Below are positions 44,653 to 56,172 of a stretch of DNA of 64,000 bases, piece after piece (the first letter of the stretch is position 1; each line of letters starts with the position of its first letter). This DNA is from Ixodes scapularis (Eukaryota > Arthropoda > Arachnida > Ixodida > Ixodidae): the NCBI RefSeq assembly GCF_016920785.2, contig NW_024609846.1:117083473-117147472 (forward strand). The letters are read 5' to 3'. The position numbers and the translations under genes were made by a program. Under the pieces are notes generated by a model. That model did not search any database. It was not told the DNA's origin and saw nothing but the letters and a program-made list of their open reading frames with translations.

Positions 44653-46425
44653 ACGACATTCTCTTGAGAGGCGAACCCGGCAAAGTGGAAAAAATAGGTG
44701 AAAATAAATGAGCCAAGAGTCCGGAGAACATATAGAAGTAAAGTGAGTGAAACAATTACAACGGAGTCAGAACACACATAAAACAATGACGATAAAGACA
44801 AGGCAATAGTCCAATAAACATTGAAATGTCACATCCCAGCGTGCACTCTTGTCTCCACAGTCCATAGTACCACAGCCCAGTGCACAAGTTCCCATTGCTG
44901 GGGAAAAAAAATCACCGGCTATGCACCACCCTAATATTTATTTTCCGAAACCCGCGTGCATGGGTTTCGGAAAGTGAGCACAGCACGGGCTGTACACAAG
45001 AATTCTGAAAATGGCATTTGCCACGAGCTATATTTATTGAAATATTCTATACGCAGGAAAGCTGAAAATGAAGCAGCCTCTTGAGCACAACATTCTGAAG
45101 CAATGAAGCAGAAGATGGGCCCACATTCTCTCGCAGTCGTCGAGCGCGGGCTGCGCAGGCGCACTCTTCACTTCTGAAATGCCTCAGAAAGTTGGGCTCA
45201 CGCACCATTGCAGATGTGCGCTCTGCTCACAAGCTGACGTTTTCATCGCCGCGGTGCACACAAGCTTGGCCTAGTTGCGCTTTGTGCCTTATCGTATCAG
45301 CCGAAAAAAAAAAAGGCTTTTTTGAAATTCTAAAAAAATATATCTCAGAGGACGACTCGAGATTTTGGAGCTCCATTGGTCACTTAGGTAAAACTTTTAA
45401 ACTTGAGATCCTGGGACACTTTATACTGGGCCATTACCATCGTACTATGAACGCCACGGGTCAGTCAACTCAACCATGATTCGAACTCTTTCCTTGAACT
45501 ACAGCCTCTCTATTTGGACCTTGCAACTACGCACAAGGAAGAGAGTGCCAGCTATACGAGTTTAGCCAATCAGTGGCTTACTGCATTACCGGCCATTGGC
45601 TAGACGTCTGGATCTGCTCACTGGTGACACAAATAAAAAGTCCAAGATTGTTCCTAACCTTTCTGGTCTGTAGTTTGTTAAGAAAACACTATTTCTTGTT
45701 GTATATTCTGTATATATAAACGGTGCAACAATTCGGAGAGATATTGACCAGGCCCAGAAACTCTGTTATGGCATCTGCAGTCTAGTACCCACCCGCCCTA
45801 GCAGGCAGCGGTGGCCATACGATAAAGTAAACAAAATTCAATAGAACAAAGTTAACATACAACGAAAACAAACTATTCCAAAATCCCGGAAACGTGAAAT
45901 ACCAGCAACCGTATCAGAAGCGCGTTTAAGCCATGCAAACGTTGCGGCAGCGTGTATAGGTGCTTGTTTGTTTTTCGTTTATCTTTTAAACGCCAGGCTT
46001 TTGCACAAGTGGAATGGCCGTGGCAGGTGTGAACGTTTGTTTATATATATATATATATATTATTTTTTTTATCAGCAATATTTTGAAACTCGTGTCTCCT
46101 GCACCTAAAAGCAACGTGTAAAAAAGCATTTGAAAGGTTTTTTTTTCTTATTTAAATTTAAGGTAAGCTTCGCGCTCCGAAGATTCAGCGGTTTAGGTTT
46201 TCATTGCCGCGGGGTTTGTCGGAATCTACGCAAACAGGTGACTCCAGCATTCCGCATCGTTTATTCTCGCTCAACACAACGATCGAGCGCGACCCAGTCA
46301 GCTGCGTCAGCGAGTTTAGTCATGATTCCACAACGTGTTTATTGAATGTGTTGCGTTGTACTTGAGCTGTGTTTGTATTTGCTTCACTCTATCTGTCACT
46401 GACGGGGTTAGCGAGGCGTATACGG
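44005..46425. other. Intergenic with trinucleotide repeat
   Basis: (ATT)n followed by (AGT)n occupies about 44566-44650 and explains the Ser- and Thr-only peptides there. Nothing else is recognised. Confidence 0.6.
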
Positions 46426-46556
46426 TGGCTTTTTATTGTACACGTTTCTTGCATTACGATTCGTTCTTCAGCGTCGTTATCGTCTGATGCCGCAACCTCA
46501 TTAACTGCTGACCGATAATAAAATGTTCTTCAGTTATCGGTTACCATAGTTTGAAC
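46426..46556 (+). repeat. Dispersed repeat D1, copy E
   Basis: GTTTCTTGCATTACGATTCG, TTATCGTCTGATGCCGCAAC and TCGGTTACCATAG match the family. The region between is diverged. Confidence 0.5.
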
Positions 46557-46957
46557 ATGCGTTCTCGTAACTCTATACATTAACATCCATACAGGTGCCA
46601 AACAATTCGGCAGATGACGACTATGCTAGGCAACGCTAGGTCGGATGTCTGAGAGTGCACCACAGGAATGAAAGAGGATATCGCTGATGACGGCGAACAC
46701 GACAAAATAGACGATTTATTCATCTCATATACACGCGAGACATTAGTTCGTTTTGCGCTGACCATGTCCCGACGTGATTGTATGCTTCAACATAAATCTT
46801 TTTTTTTTTTATATGCAATTTTGTTTGACTTTAACGACGGCAGATGAAGCAAAAGGAGAGAGCGTGAAAACTGTGTTTCGGATTCACAGGAAGGATCCGG
46901 TGCTCGGCATCTGTTTTTACACATTTTTGACGCCCCAAGAACTCTTTCAACTCGTGA

Positions 46958-47515
46958 AGAGCGGTTTCGCCCAACGAGTTAGAGGGGCTTAGAGCGATAA
47001 ACTGGTATCTCGTTCCCCAGGAAAAAGTGAATCCCCATTGTCTGCCGCTATATTGTACAATTTTGACCATTATACACACGCGACCGTACTAAATCCTGAG
47101 GCTTTTACGCGAAACTGAGCCGAGATTTGTATTCCGATCGCTATAAAAAAAACGTGATAAACTATTTTTTAATACTGTTAGTCCCAGAGATCAGTGTCTA
47201 GCTCCGATAAAAACCCGAAATACAGCACCGCGGCTGATGGTATCTAGCGGAACGATTGCGAAGCTGCCCGAGTTTCTGTCGTAAAAGTCCCTTTTGGACT
47301 GAAAAGAAACTAAACATAACTTATCTCGTCGGTACTGGTAATAAAGATCAATAAGCAATTATCTGTGCGCTGCACCTCATTAAAATATAGACGTAAAACT
47401 TTAAAGTCGCGTGTATAGTCGTCAAAAATTATCAATATGGCGGCGGCCGCTTGGGGGTCACTTTCAGCTGCCACTTTATCGCTCTAAGCCCCTCTACCTC
47501 GTTGGTTTCGCCTCA
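46958..47515. mobile_element. Foldback element of about 560 bp
   Basis: Left arm 46958-47085 and right arm 47415-47515 share AGAGGGGCTTAGAGCGATAA, GGTTTCGCC, AGTGAATCCCCA and GTACAATTTTGAC in inverted order. The centre is AT-rich with no gene. Just to the right, 47580-47710 carries a small hairpin-like element with repeated AAGAACCC. Confidence 0.65.
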
Positions 47516-47801
47516 AGCATTATCGCCCCCTGACGCATTTGAAAGGCAACTGGCCAATGAAGAACTCTTTCGCATCAAAAAGAAAGCCTAAAAGAACCCC
47601 TTGTAGGTTTTTTCGCGAAGAACCCTTTTAGGGGATGCTTAAAATAATTTTCCGGGTGCAAAATATGGAGCAGCCGAAGAACCCCTAAGAGTTCTTTATC
47701 AACCTGATTTATTTTAGAGTGTACCCCGAAATTAAACGATATTATTCGACTTCTATCCGTTTCAGTCCTTACTTTATAGGAATAAAAGACTGTCGGCACG
47801 T

Positions 47802-47803
<2 letters not shown>

Positions 47804-47886
<83 letters not shown>
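47804..47886. repeat. (TA)n microsatellite
   Basis: About 40 TA units run straight into a perfect-looking hairpin on the right. Confidence 0.9.
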
Positions 47887-47889
<3 letters not shown>

Positions 47890-47969
47890 TCAAAGATGCG
47901 TACTGTCAAAGTTACTAATTCGAAGTTACACTTCGAATTAGTAACTCTGACAGTACGCATCTTTGACTT
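47887..47969. repeat. 83-bp hairpin, arms of 40 bases with a 3-base loop
   Basis: AAGTCAAAGATGCGTACTGT and AAAGTTACTAATTCG pair with their inverse copies with a single mismatch (AAAGTT against AACTCT). The loop is TAC. Together with the TA tract it would extrude readily as a cruciform. Confidence 0.9.
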
Positions 47970-48013
47970 ATTAACCTTTCCCGGTCCATTGTTTTTATAT
48001 TTACCTCACTTTA

Positions 48014-48045
<32 letters not shown>

Positions 48046-48084
48046 CATATATATGTTTTTCTTTTTGTGCGTGTGTGTGTTTCT

Positions 48085-48890
48085 TTTTAGCTGCACCAAA
48101 TTTAAAAAAAAAAGAAAGAAAACGTGAGATAGAGTAATTTAAGTCCTGGTGAAATGTTAATGGCCATGGCGGCCTCTAGGAAAAAGGTGAAATTAGGTAA
48201 TTAGTTAGCTCATTAACTAAGATGTTTTAACTAACTTTTTAATTTTCCACTTGAGAGCACACAATGTATTTAGTGAATTGAAGCTCGACCTCAATATGGT
48301 CTAGCCCTGCCATCAAAGTTTGATTAAAACATTGGTAGTAGGTGCTACGGGGTCAAGAAATTTCACTTTGGTGCACGGCGTCAAAGCGAAACTAAACGAG
48401 AAAGAGCGCCGGGAAAGTAATCGCTCCGCCCTTCTGGCCCCCGTGGATCGTCGTCATCGCAGCCAGCTCGCCTAAGCAAGTGGAGCCGGCCGCGATAATA
48501 ACAAATCGCATGCCCAAAAGGGCGGAGCGAAAACTGTACCGGCGCTCTTTCTCGCTTAGTTTCGGCTTGACGCCGTGTACCAAAGTGAAATTTCTTCACC
48601 CCGTAGCACCTACTACAAATTTTTTATCAAACTTTGATGGCAGGGCTAGACCACATTGAGGTTGAGCTTCAATTCTCTAAATACATTATGTGCTCTCAAG
48701 CGAAAAATTAAAAAAGTTAGTTAAAACATCTTAGTTAATTAGCTAACTAATTACCTAATTTCACATTTTTTTCTAGAGGCCGCCGTGGCCATTAACGCTT
48801 CCCCAGGGCTTAAATTACTCTATCTCACGTTTTTTTTTTGTTTTTTTTTTTAAAAGTTGGTGCAGCTAAAAAAAAACACCCTGTATATTA
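48085..48890. mobile_element. Foldback element of about 800 bp with 75-bp spacer
   Basis: The left arm (48085 to about 48432) and right arm (about 48515 to 48890) share TAGCTGCACCA at the edges. They also share CGTGAGATAGAGTAATTTAA, TAGGTAATTAGTTAGCT, TAGCCCTGCCATCAAAGTTT, GTAGCACCTACTA and AGAAAGAGCGCCGG, all inverted. The right end continues into ACACCCTGTATA, an ending I recall from other arthropod MITEs. The spacer is GC-rich and non-repetitive. Confidence 0.85.
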
Positions 48891-49179
48891 GAGCTAAGGA
48901 ATATTAGTAAAATTTGTTGACCTCTACTACGGGGCAAGTCGCTAACCGGCTAAGAAATGCCCTAAGGTGGTTGAAAGAGAGGGTAAAAGTGTGTCGAGGG
49001 TTTGAATTATTACAACGGTAAATCGCTCAAGCCGATAGGCTTTACGCGGACTAGGTACACATGATTCGGTAGCTGATTCGGGATGTTTCTTCACAGACGG
49101 CCCGCCAGATCAGTGTTCCACAGAAAGTTCAGAACGACTTGGCAAGCTCTTTCACCATTCCGAGCAGTGCAGCAAGGAG
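48891..49179. other. Intergenic, nothing recognised
   Basis: No structure is seen in these 290 bases. Confidence 0.4.
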
Positions 49180-49910
49180 AATAGGGAATAAACCTGCTGC
49201 TAAAGTACATAAGCATTAAGAAGAATGCTGGGAATTTAAGTCTACGTGCCGCACGCGCTCGCCTTTCCCGTATAAAATATTTGAAGTAAATACGCACTTT
49301 TAGCAGACCATTACCGTGTTCCGCGTACCGCACTAGCGGAGCCTTTCAAGCATGCTTTTAAGCGCGCGCCCCGGGGTTGCAGTATCACCCGGGCGCGCGC
49401 CTAAAAGCATGCTTCGAAGGCACCGGCAGTGCGTTACGCGGAACATGATAGCGGTTTTTTTAAAGTCCCTATAGTAACCAAAATAAAGCGTCGACGAACG
49501 CGCGTGGCAGATGCCATGTGTTTTAGGCTTTTGCTTTATAACAGTCACTGCTGCAGGCGCCTGCACGTGCCCGCGCGTTACGCTCGCGGCATGGTCCTTG
49601 ATGCTTTAGTATAGCGAAAATACTATTTTCGTAGATCGTATGCTGGGAATAGACGTATCGCTGAATTACCCAAGCATCAGAGAGAACGCAGGGATTGGTG
49701 GTCCACGCGCCATGATGCGCACGCCTTCCCCGTATAAAAAACTCGAAGTAAATAACCAAAATAAAGCGTTGACGACCGCGCGTGCAAGATGCAATTTGTT
49801 TTAGGTTTTTGCTTTAGTAAAGTTACTACTGCTGAGGCCAGCACGTCCGGCGCGTGGAACACCAATCCCTGCATTCTCCTTGATGCTTGGGTAATTTCGC
49901 AATATTAGCC
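49180..49910. mobile_element. Cluster of nested foldbacks
   Basis: One hairpin centres near 49380: GTTCCGCGTACCGCACTAGC, AAGCATGCTTTTAAGCGCGC and their inverses to about 49450. A second centres near 49775: ACCCAAGCATCAGAGAGAAC, CAGGGATTGGTG and inverses to 49905. GCTGGGAATAGACGTA and CGTATAAAA...GAAGTAAATA recur in direct order at about 49225-49290 and 49640-49755. These are related copies inserted in each other. Confidence 0.65.
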
Positions 49911-50724
49911 CCGTGCACGACCGAAAGCGTCGCTGTGGTCGGCCTTCCACGATTGGCCGAACGCTGACTATGACGTAGGAAAGGGGATTTATCATCGACG
50001 GAAATAAGAGGAATGAAAGAACTTTAATTTTGACGGTGTTGGCAGAGTTCCTTTAAAAGCTCAATGATTTCAAGCTTCCACCATGCTATTTACAAACACC
50101 ATCGAACTTGTTGTTTGCAAGGTAATGACGTAACGAGGGGGAACCATAGGAGGGCGCCACCAAAACATCTCGCCGCTAATAGGTCTATTGCGGGCTCTGC
50201 GGGCGCCGGCTCAATACACGCTCGAAGTGGCTGCACCAGCTTCCGATAGGCCCGTAGCTCTCAAGTTTTGAGCAGCGCTCCAGGCGAGCAGAATAGAATA
50301 TTTGGCTCGCGTTTCGAACATGCGTCAATACACTTCCCCACTATTATTTTTTTTTATACTCCGTTCCATTATAAGTGCCAGCGTAGCAGAGGCTACAAGA
50401 GCGAGCTGCGAGCTTTCAGTGTCTCTGCCAAGCACGCACGCTCGTGCAGTGCGAGCATCGTTCAGGGGAACATGCTTTAGCAAGTATAGCTTCGGCTTCG
50501 CTATCAAGTAAAGTGAAGCATAGGAGCTCATGGAAGCTATAAAAGAGTGCAATATAATAATAATGCTGAATGGAATGTTTAATCGGACGCTGACGCCGCG
50601 AGCTGCAGAATTCTTTTTTTTATTTTAGTTTTTTTTAGATGTTTTGTTATCGCGCGCCTACAGATGCTGACAGATGCTTGCATTCGAACGTGGCACGTAC
50701 AAAATCGAACGTTACAGCGCCGCC
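49911..50724. other. Intergenic, nothing recognised
   Basis: Short frames only. Confidence 0.4.
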
Positions 50725-51560
50725 TGGATAGTGCTGCCAGCATAACATGGTCGCGTCCTGCGTAGAGTAACTGTATAGGCTCTGCTTGCAGAGCCAGAGT
50801 ATCGCGTTCCTTTTCCTTTCGCCGCCATCTCCGTATTGGCGGAGGAGTGGTCACGTGCGCAGAACTGGATCCGACCTTCGTGCGGGAAAGTTGCCTTCCA
50901 GAGCGCCGCGAGTTTCGGGGGAACATATTTTCCGCTTCGAGTTCGCCAAATATAGATCCTAGACTAAAATCGAACGCACCGAAAGCTTCTTAAGTCATTG
51001 AACATTATGGGCGTCAACTGGGTACAATACAATCCTGTTTTTTTTATAACGCGAGCGATGTTTTAGGACATCCGTTTCCAAGGTATGGGAAGCAGAAGAC
51101 ACGGACGACGATCGCGTTGCTCTCATCTGCGGCTCTCGCGGAGTGATACGCGATTCCCGACCGGCACATCTGGCCATTTTGGCGAGTCGGCGAGCTCTCG
51201 TGCGAAGCCGAGGGGACGGCGTCTTCGTCAGCTGCTGCGTCATTTACCTCAATGAATTGGCGACTTCACTTCACACGAGACCCGCAGGATCCGCGGGTGC
51301 GATTTGTGCAATCAAGAGGGAAACAGGAAACGACGGGACAACGATCACGGCGCCTGCGCGGCTCGTCGCAGCACTATTTTCCTTACGCAGCGCGCCGCAG
51401 CACGCCACAGCACGCCGCCTCGCGTCTGCGCCTTCGCGTCCCCTGCAGAAACCGACCGTAGCTTCCCGCAGTGCTTGGCTCCAGAATGGCACCATTGCGG
51501 TACTCTGCTCCGCAAGCGGAGCATATACAGTTACTCTAGTCCTGCGGACGCGCTCGCGCC
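50725..51560. repeat. Inverted pair of a short GC-rich repeat
   Basis: The block at 50755-50800 (AGAGTAACTGTATAGGCTCT and GCAGAGCCAGAGTA) reappears inverted at 51500-51540 (TACTCTG, GCTCCGCAAGCGGAGCATAT, ACAGTTACTCTA). About 700 bp of GC-rich DNA lies between. Its long frames occur in several phases at once and show no family signature. Confidence 0.5.
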
Positions 51561-51687
51561 CCCTGCCCGAGAGCAACGGGTCTATAGCAACGCAAAGCTC
51601 CTGCGCACAATCTATCAAAAAAGAAGAAAAATAAAACGTTTCTAGTATCTTCGAGGTGTCGAATAGGAAAGATCAGTGACGATGAAC

Positions 51688-51876
51688 TGCCCTACCCCAA
51701 AACCCAATATAACTTTTCGCTATCTGAATTAGGGAACAAGAAGTCTTAGTGAATTGTATCTGAATTTTAAGTTTTCAGACTGGATTTCAGGTTTCCGATC
51801 ATATTTCCAGTCAAATTTCTTGTCCCATTATCCAAATACCAAAAAGTTATATTGGGTTTTGGTGTAGGGTGGTGGT
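51688..51876. mobile_element. Hairpin MITE with AAAACCCAATATAACTTTT arms
   Basis: The ends CTACCCCAAAACCCAATATA and AGTTATATTGGGTTTTGGTG are inverted. The inner blocks AGGGAACAAGAAGT and TTTCTTGTCCC also pair. It is about 190 bp. Confidence 0.8.
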
Positions 51877-51919
51877 AGGGGTCCGTACGCTCGGCAGCAT
51901 ATTCCGACGATGAAACAGA

Positions 51920-52080
51920 CTTGTGCCTATCTCATATACTCTACTCAAGATACTGTATTTCAAATACTTTTTGAAGTATCTTGGTATCTTGCAAAAACTT
52001 TTTATTGAGGGTATTCGATACTCTATTTTAATTACAATTCCGAGTATCTTGTACTCATTATCTTAAATACATTTTTGATA
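51920..52080. repeat. AAGTATCTT-rich block (hAT subterminal type)
   Basis: It contains TACTCTACTCAAGATACT, which recurs at 58150, and further short direct and inverted AGTATCTT motifs. No terminus is found here. Confidence 0.5.
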
Positions 52081-52470
52081 TTCCGCCATTTTCCGAGTTT
52101 TTCGGTGTGAAGTGGCGTGGGCGTGTCACGAGCAAACGTGAAAATTCTTTCGAGCAACCAAATCTTGTTGCTATATATCCGATTAGCTGAGGTGACTTTC
52201 ATTAATTGAGCTCGTGAAAACATCGCTCGTTTGCCGATTGTGGCTCATATTTCAGCCATAAGTTCGTACAATGAAGGTTTTCCCCTCGCCTTCCCAAAAG
52301 CGCCTTTTGTTTCCATAGTTTTCCCCCAAAACTCCTCAAACAAAACGTGTAGTTTTACGGAAGTAAAGATGCCAACCTACGGCGCAACACAGACCGGGAA
52401 ACGACCTACGACAACAATGCAGACTCCAGTGTCAAGAAAATAACAAATAGAAGAAAATAAGAAGATGACA

Positions 52471-52520
<50 letters not shown>

Positions 52521-53722
52521 GAAAAACATTTTTGTTTTGCTTTTTGTATATTTGACCCGGCTAAAACAAAACGTGGAGGTTTTTTTTTTTTTTTTTTTTT
52601 GTTGTCGGTCCGTCATTTATTGCTCTCGCGAACACTGTCTGTAAACGAACATTGATAAGCAGAGAAAAGTACTGGAAACGAACAACGAGCTGGATGACCT
52701 CTCAAAATGCCAGCAAACTGTCCCCAACGTTGAGTGCCTTTCTGAACGCAACCTACTTGAAGAAGGTGCGACCACTGCCGTGGCTATCGTGTGGGTTCTC
52801 TTTGTTATCCATTCGCTCATATCCCTATCCCAAGTTCGTTTATAGTGAACTCCCCATATAGGAAATATTAATTGTAGGTGCGACGCAGGACGTGATATTC
52901 AGCGATGTCACTAGTGGCCAGGCTCTCTGACCCGTTTGTCACCCCCATACCTCGGTGTTTACCCAACACAAGGCCTGTGTACTTGCCCACAGGCCTTGTG
53001 GGCATGTTTATGTCATCGTTTTTTAATAGAGCGCGGGGCACAGTGTAATGTAAAAATACCAACAATTAGTGAAGTGACGTTAAGTGCCGGACCTTTTTTG
53101 AAAACAATCGTCAAAGGATGAGAGCTTGATCCACTTGGGCTTTTGTTCTGAGCTGGGCACCGTGCATGCTGCATTGTTCATGCAGGCCGGAGTGGTAGCA
53201 AAAGACCCCTTTTCCCCCTCACCGGAGAACACGAACTCCAGGCGAACGCTGACGCAACACCTCCTAGAAGATAAGGCCGCAGCGCTCTACTCGTGACGTC
53301 GCGAGAGAAGGCCATCGGGGGCGCGCGGCGAAGCGAAGGAAACGCGCGTGGATCGATCGTCGTAACGTGCTTTTAGTCACATAAGCGTGCCTTATTAGCT
53401 AAATTGAAAGCTGCACATAGCAACGGGTCTCGAAAACATTTCATTACACGGGCAAAATATTACACCGCTAAGTGATCGGTATGAAATGGTACGAGGAAGG
53501 CCTATAAGAGAAAACATTGATTCACGCAATTATTGCTCCAGGAATGCATATTTTACACAGAAATACTTCGACAAAATGGCAAGACACGCAGTGATTGGAC
53601 ACAGCAAAACAGGTCACATTGAAAAATCAGGTAGACGTAGTCAACGCGGACAATGCCAGAGGAATGTCACTTACGATCATGTAAGCGATGTTATCGCGTG
53701 CAGTCACTGAATTCTTGCATTA
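52081..53722. other. Intergenic with microsatellites and one hairpin
   Basis: (CA)n lies at about 52469-52515 and a T-run at 52579-52599. A 13-bp perfect hairpin CACAAGGCCTGTG/CACAGGCCTTGTG spans 52968-53000. No gene is recognised. Confidence 0.6.
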
Positions 53723-53882
53723 TACCCCGGCCACATGGAAAAAGTAATGTACTTTCGATCGAATGAAAATATGGGGCCGACAAATCAGCTTGCGACGCTC
53801 ATATAATCACTCAAAACAGCGAGCTGATTAAATCCCGTATGATTTAATCAAAATATATTAACTTTTCCGTGTGGCAGGGGTA
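53723..53882. mobile_element. 160-bp MITE with TACCCC(T/G)GCCACA ends
   Basis: The left end TACCCCGGCCACATGGAAAA pairs with the right end TTTTCCGTGTGGCAGGGGTA, and the pairing continues through AGTAATGT/ATATTAACT. It has no coding content. Confidence 0.8.
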
Positions 53883-54475
53883 CTAAACTTACTATTTACA
53901 GTCAACTAATTTAATTCTCCCTATAGGCTCAAGGTGCCTAAGAACAAAATATAACCTATTCTTTATACAATAATACTATTATCTTAATACAGTTAAGATT
54001 ATAGTATAAACGTGGTAAAGGCAACAAAATAACATTAGTATAAATAAACATATAAGCCCAAACTGTGTACTTTCAATAATCACACAAACTTGTGATTTAC
54101 CTTCCAGTAAAAACTAGAATATTACCACGCATAATTATAAATGTCGACGCAATAGCAAACGGATAATGACGAAGAACAAAACTCCATTCTATCAGAATAT
54201 TAAAAAAAAAATCGACTGCAGCACTTTACTTGCGTCTTACATGACCAAGAAAGCCCGTAAATAAGTTGTTCCTCACCTGTCGATCGTATCCATACGTCCC
54301 ACACGATCCATCACGAAAAAAATTTTAACACGAACTTCAAGAAGTCTCTTTCTGTCGAGAGAGGTCATCGGCCAGTGTCGTCGTTGACTAGGTGCCACAC
54401 ACGTCAGTCAAACCTTAGCAGGACTTGTTTCGCGAATCCACGTAAATGCCGTAGTATCAAGCGAACACAAACACA
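53883..54475. other. Intergenic, nothing recognised
   Basis: AT-rich, ending in an A-run at the edge of the motif-array elements. Confidence 0.4.
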
Positions 54476-54486
54476 CAAAAAAAAAA

Positions 54487-55060
54487 GTGAAAGCCGTTTA
54501 CAACTTCCTGTAACGCCGAATTAGAGCGCAGCTCTTGAGGAGGAGGAGTGGAGGGTATATTCCTCCTCCTCCCTCGTGATCATGCCTACTAGTCCTCCTC
54601 CCCTCCTGCTCCCCCTCCCTCTCCTTTACCCCTCCCCCGAGGTCACGTGACCCCCCCGGACCATACTAGACAATGAGGGGAGGAGGAGGAGGGCAGAGGT
54701 CCGGGGGTCACGTGACCTCGAGGGGACGGGATCACATGAGCTTGGGCGGGCCGTCACGTGACTTCGGCGGGGGGAGGGGAGTCACCCCCCGGGGTCACGT
54801 GACCTTGGCGGGGGAGGAGGGGGGAGGAGGAGGAGCGGAGGGGGATTGGCGACGCCGACGCCGCACAGGCTGGAAACGGGTCATGTGACCCCCTCCCCCC
54901 GAGGTCACGTGACCCGCCCGGACCATACTTCACAATGAGGGGAGGAGGAGGGGGAGGAGGAGGAGGAGAGGGAGGGGCGCGGTTACGCCGACGGCGACGC
55001 CAACGGCGACGCCGACGCCGCTCAGGCTGGAAACGGGCCCCTAAGAGCTGCGCTCTAAAA
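54487..55060 (+). repeat. GTCACGTGAC array, unit 1
   Basis: The unit starts with the flank GTGAAAGCCGTTTACAA, then TTAGAGCGCAGCTCTTGAGG (54521-54540). It ends CCTAAGAGCTGCGCTCTAAA (55040-55059), the inverse of the start. Inside are five exact GTCACGTGAC palindromes plus variants, GGGGAGGAGGAGG tracts and a GACGCCGACGCCG run near the right end. The Gly- and Arg-rich frames here follow from the repeat and are not genes. Confidence 0.85.
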
Positions 55061-55230
55061 AATCAACCTGAGACTGCGGTGACGGCAAAAAAAAAAACGA
55101 TGGGTAGGACAAAACCACACACACACACACACGCGAGAGCAGCACCAGCAGTGTGGGACGAGATGCTTAACATTGTCGACCCATCTCTTCCTCGTGTGCG
55201 CTCCCTCCCAGCGGCGATGAATGGATTTTT

Positions 55231-56168
55231 TTTAGAGCTGCGGGGCCCGTTCCCGGCTTGAGCGGCGTCGGCGTTGCCGTCGGCGTCGCCGTCGCCGTCG
55301 GCGTCGGCGTCGGCGTAACCAAGGTCATCCCAAGGTCACGTGGCCCCCAAGGTCATCCCAAGGCCACGTGACCCCCAAGGTCACCCCAAGGTCACGTGAC
55401 ACCCAGTCACGTGACCCCCGAAGTCACGTGACACCCCCAGGTCACATGACCACCCCCAGGGTCACTGACCCCCGCCGAGGTCACGTGACCTCCCCGATGA
55501 CGTCATCGATGACGTCACCGGCATCCGCATCGTCATCGTCATCATCACTGATGACGTCATCAGTGACGTCACTGATGACGTCATCAGTGATGATGACGAT
55601 GACGATGCGGATGCCGGTGACGTCACTGATGACGTCACCAGTGATGACGATGGCGATGTGGATGCCGGTGACGTCATCAGTGACGTCACTGATGACGTCA
55701 TCAGTGATGATGACGATGACGATGCGGATGCCGGTGAGGTCATCAGTGACGTCACTGATGACGTCATCAGTGATGATGACGATGACGATGCGGATGCCGG
55801 TGACGTCATCAGTGACGATGACGTCATCGGGAGGTCACGTGACCTCGGCGGGAGTCACGTGACCTGGGGGTGTCACGTGACTTCGGGGGGCATCCGCATC
55901 GTCATCGTCATCATCACAGATGACGTCATCAGTGACGTCACTGATGACGTCACCGACATCCGCATCGTCATCGTCATCATCGCTGATGACGTCATCGGAG
56001 TCCGCATCGTCATTGTCACTGATGACATCATCGGCATGGTCACGTGACTCCCCAAGGTCACGTGACCCCTCCCAGGTCACTTCACCCCTCAGTACCCTCC
56101 CCTCCTCCTCCTCAAGAGCTGCGCTCTAATTCGGTGTTACAGGGAGTTGTAAACGGCTTTCACTTTTT
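55231..56168 (-). repeat. GTCACGTGAC plus TGACGTCA array, unit 2 (inverted)
   Basis: It has the same boundaries as unit 1 in the opposite orientation: GGGGCCCGTTCCCGGCTTGA at the left, CCTCAAGAGCTGCGCTCTAA (56110-56129) and the TTGTAAACGGCTTTCAC flank at the right. The left boundary has lost about 11 bases of its terminal repeat. It holds about nine exact GTCACGTGAC sites and, between 55496 and 56030, about eighteen TGACGTCA sites in near-regular GATGACGTCATCAGTGACGT blocks mixed with GCATCCGCATCGTCATCG. Met/Thr/Ser/Asp-only frames on both strands are artefacts of the repeat. Confidence 0.85.
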
Positions 56169-56172
56169 TTTC

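Noticed and set aside
51143..51645. Overlapping frames of 113-163 codons on both strands
   Set aside because: GC-rich DNA opens several frames at once. No domain, signal peptide or membrane segment pattern supports any of them.
55368..56080. Long frames of Met/Thr/Ser or Asp/Val repeats on both strands
   Set aside because: They arise from translating the TGACGTCA and GATGACG repeats. Palindromic DNA gives the same peptides on both strands, and there is no sign of a gene.
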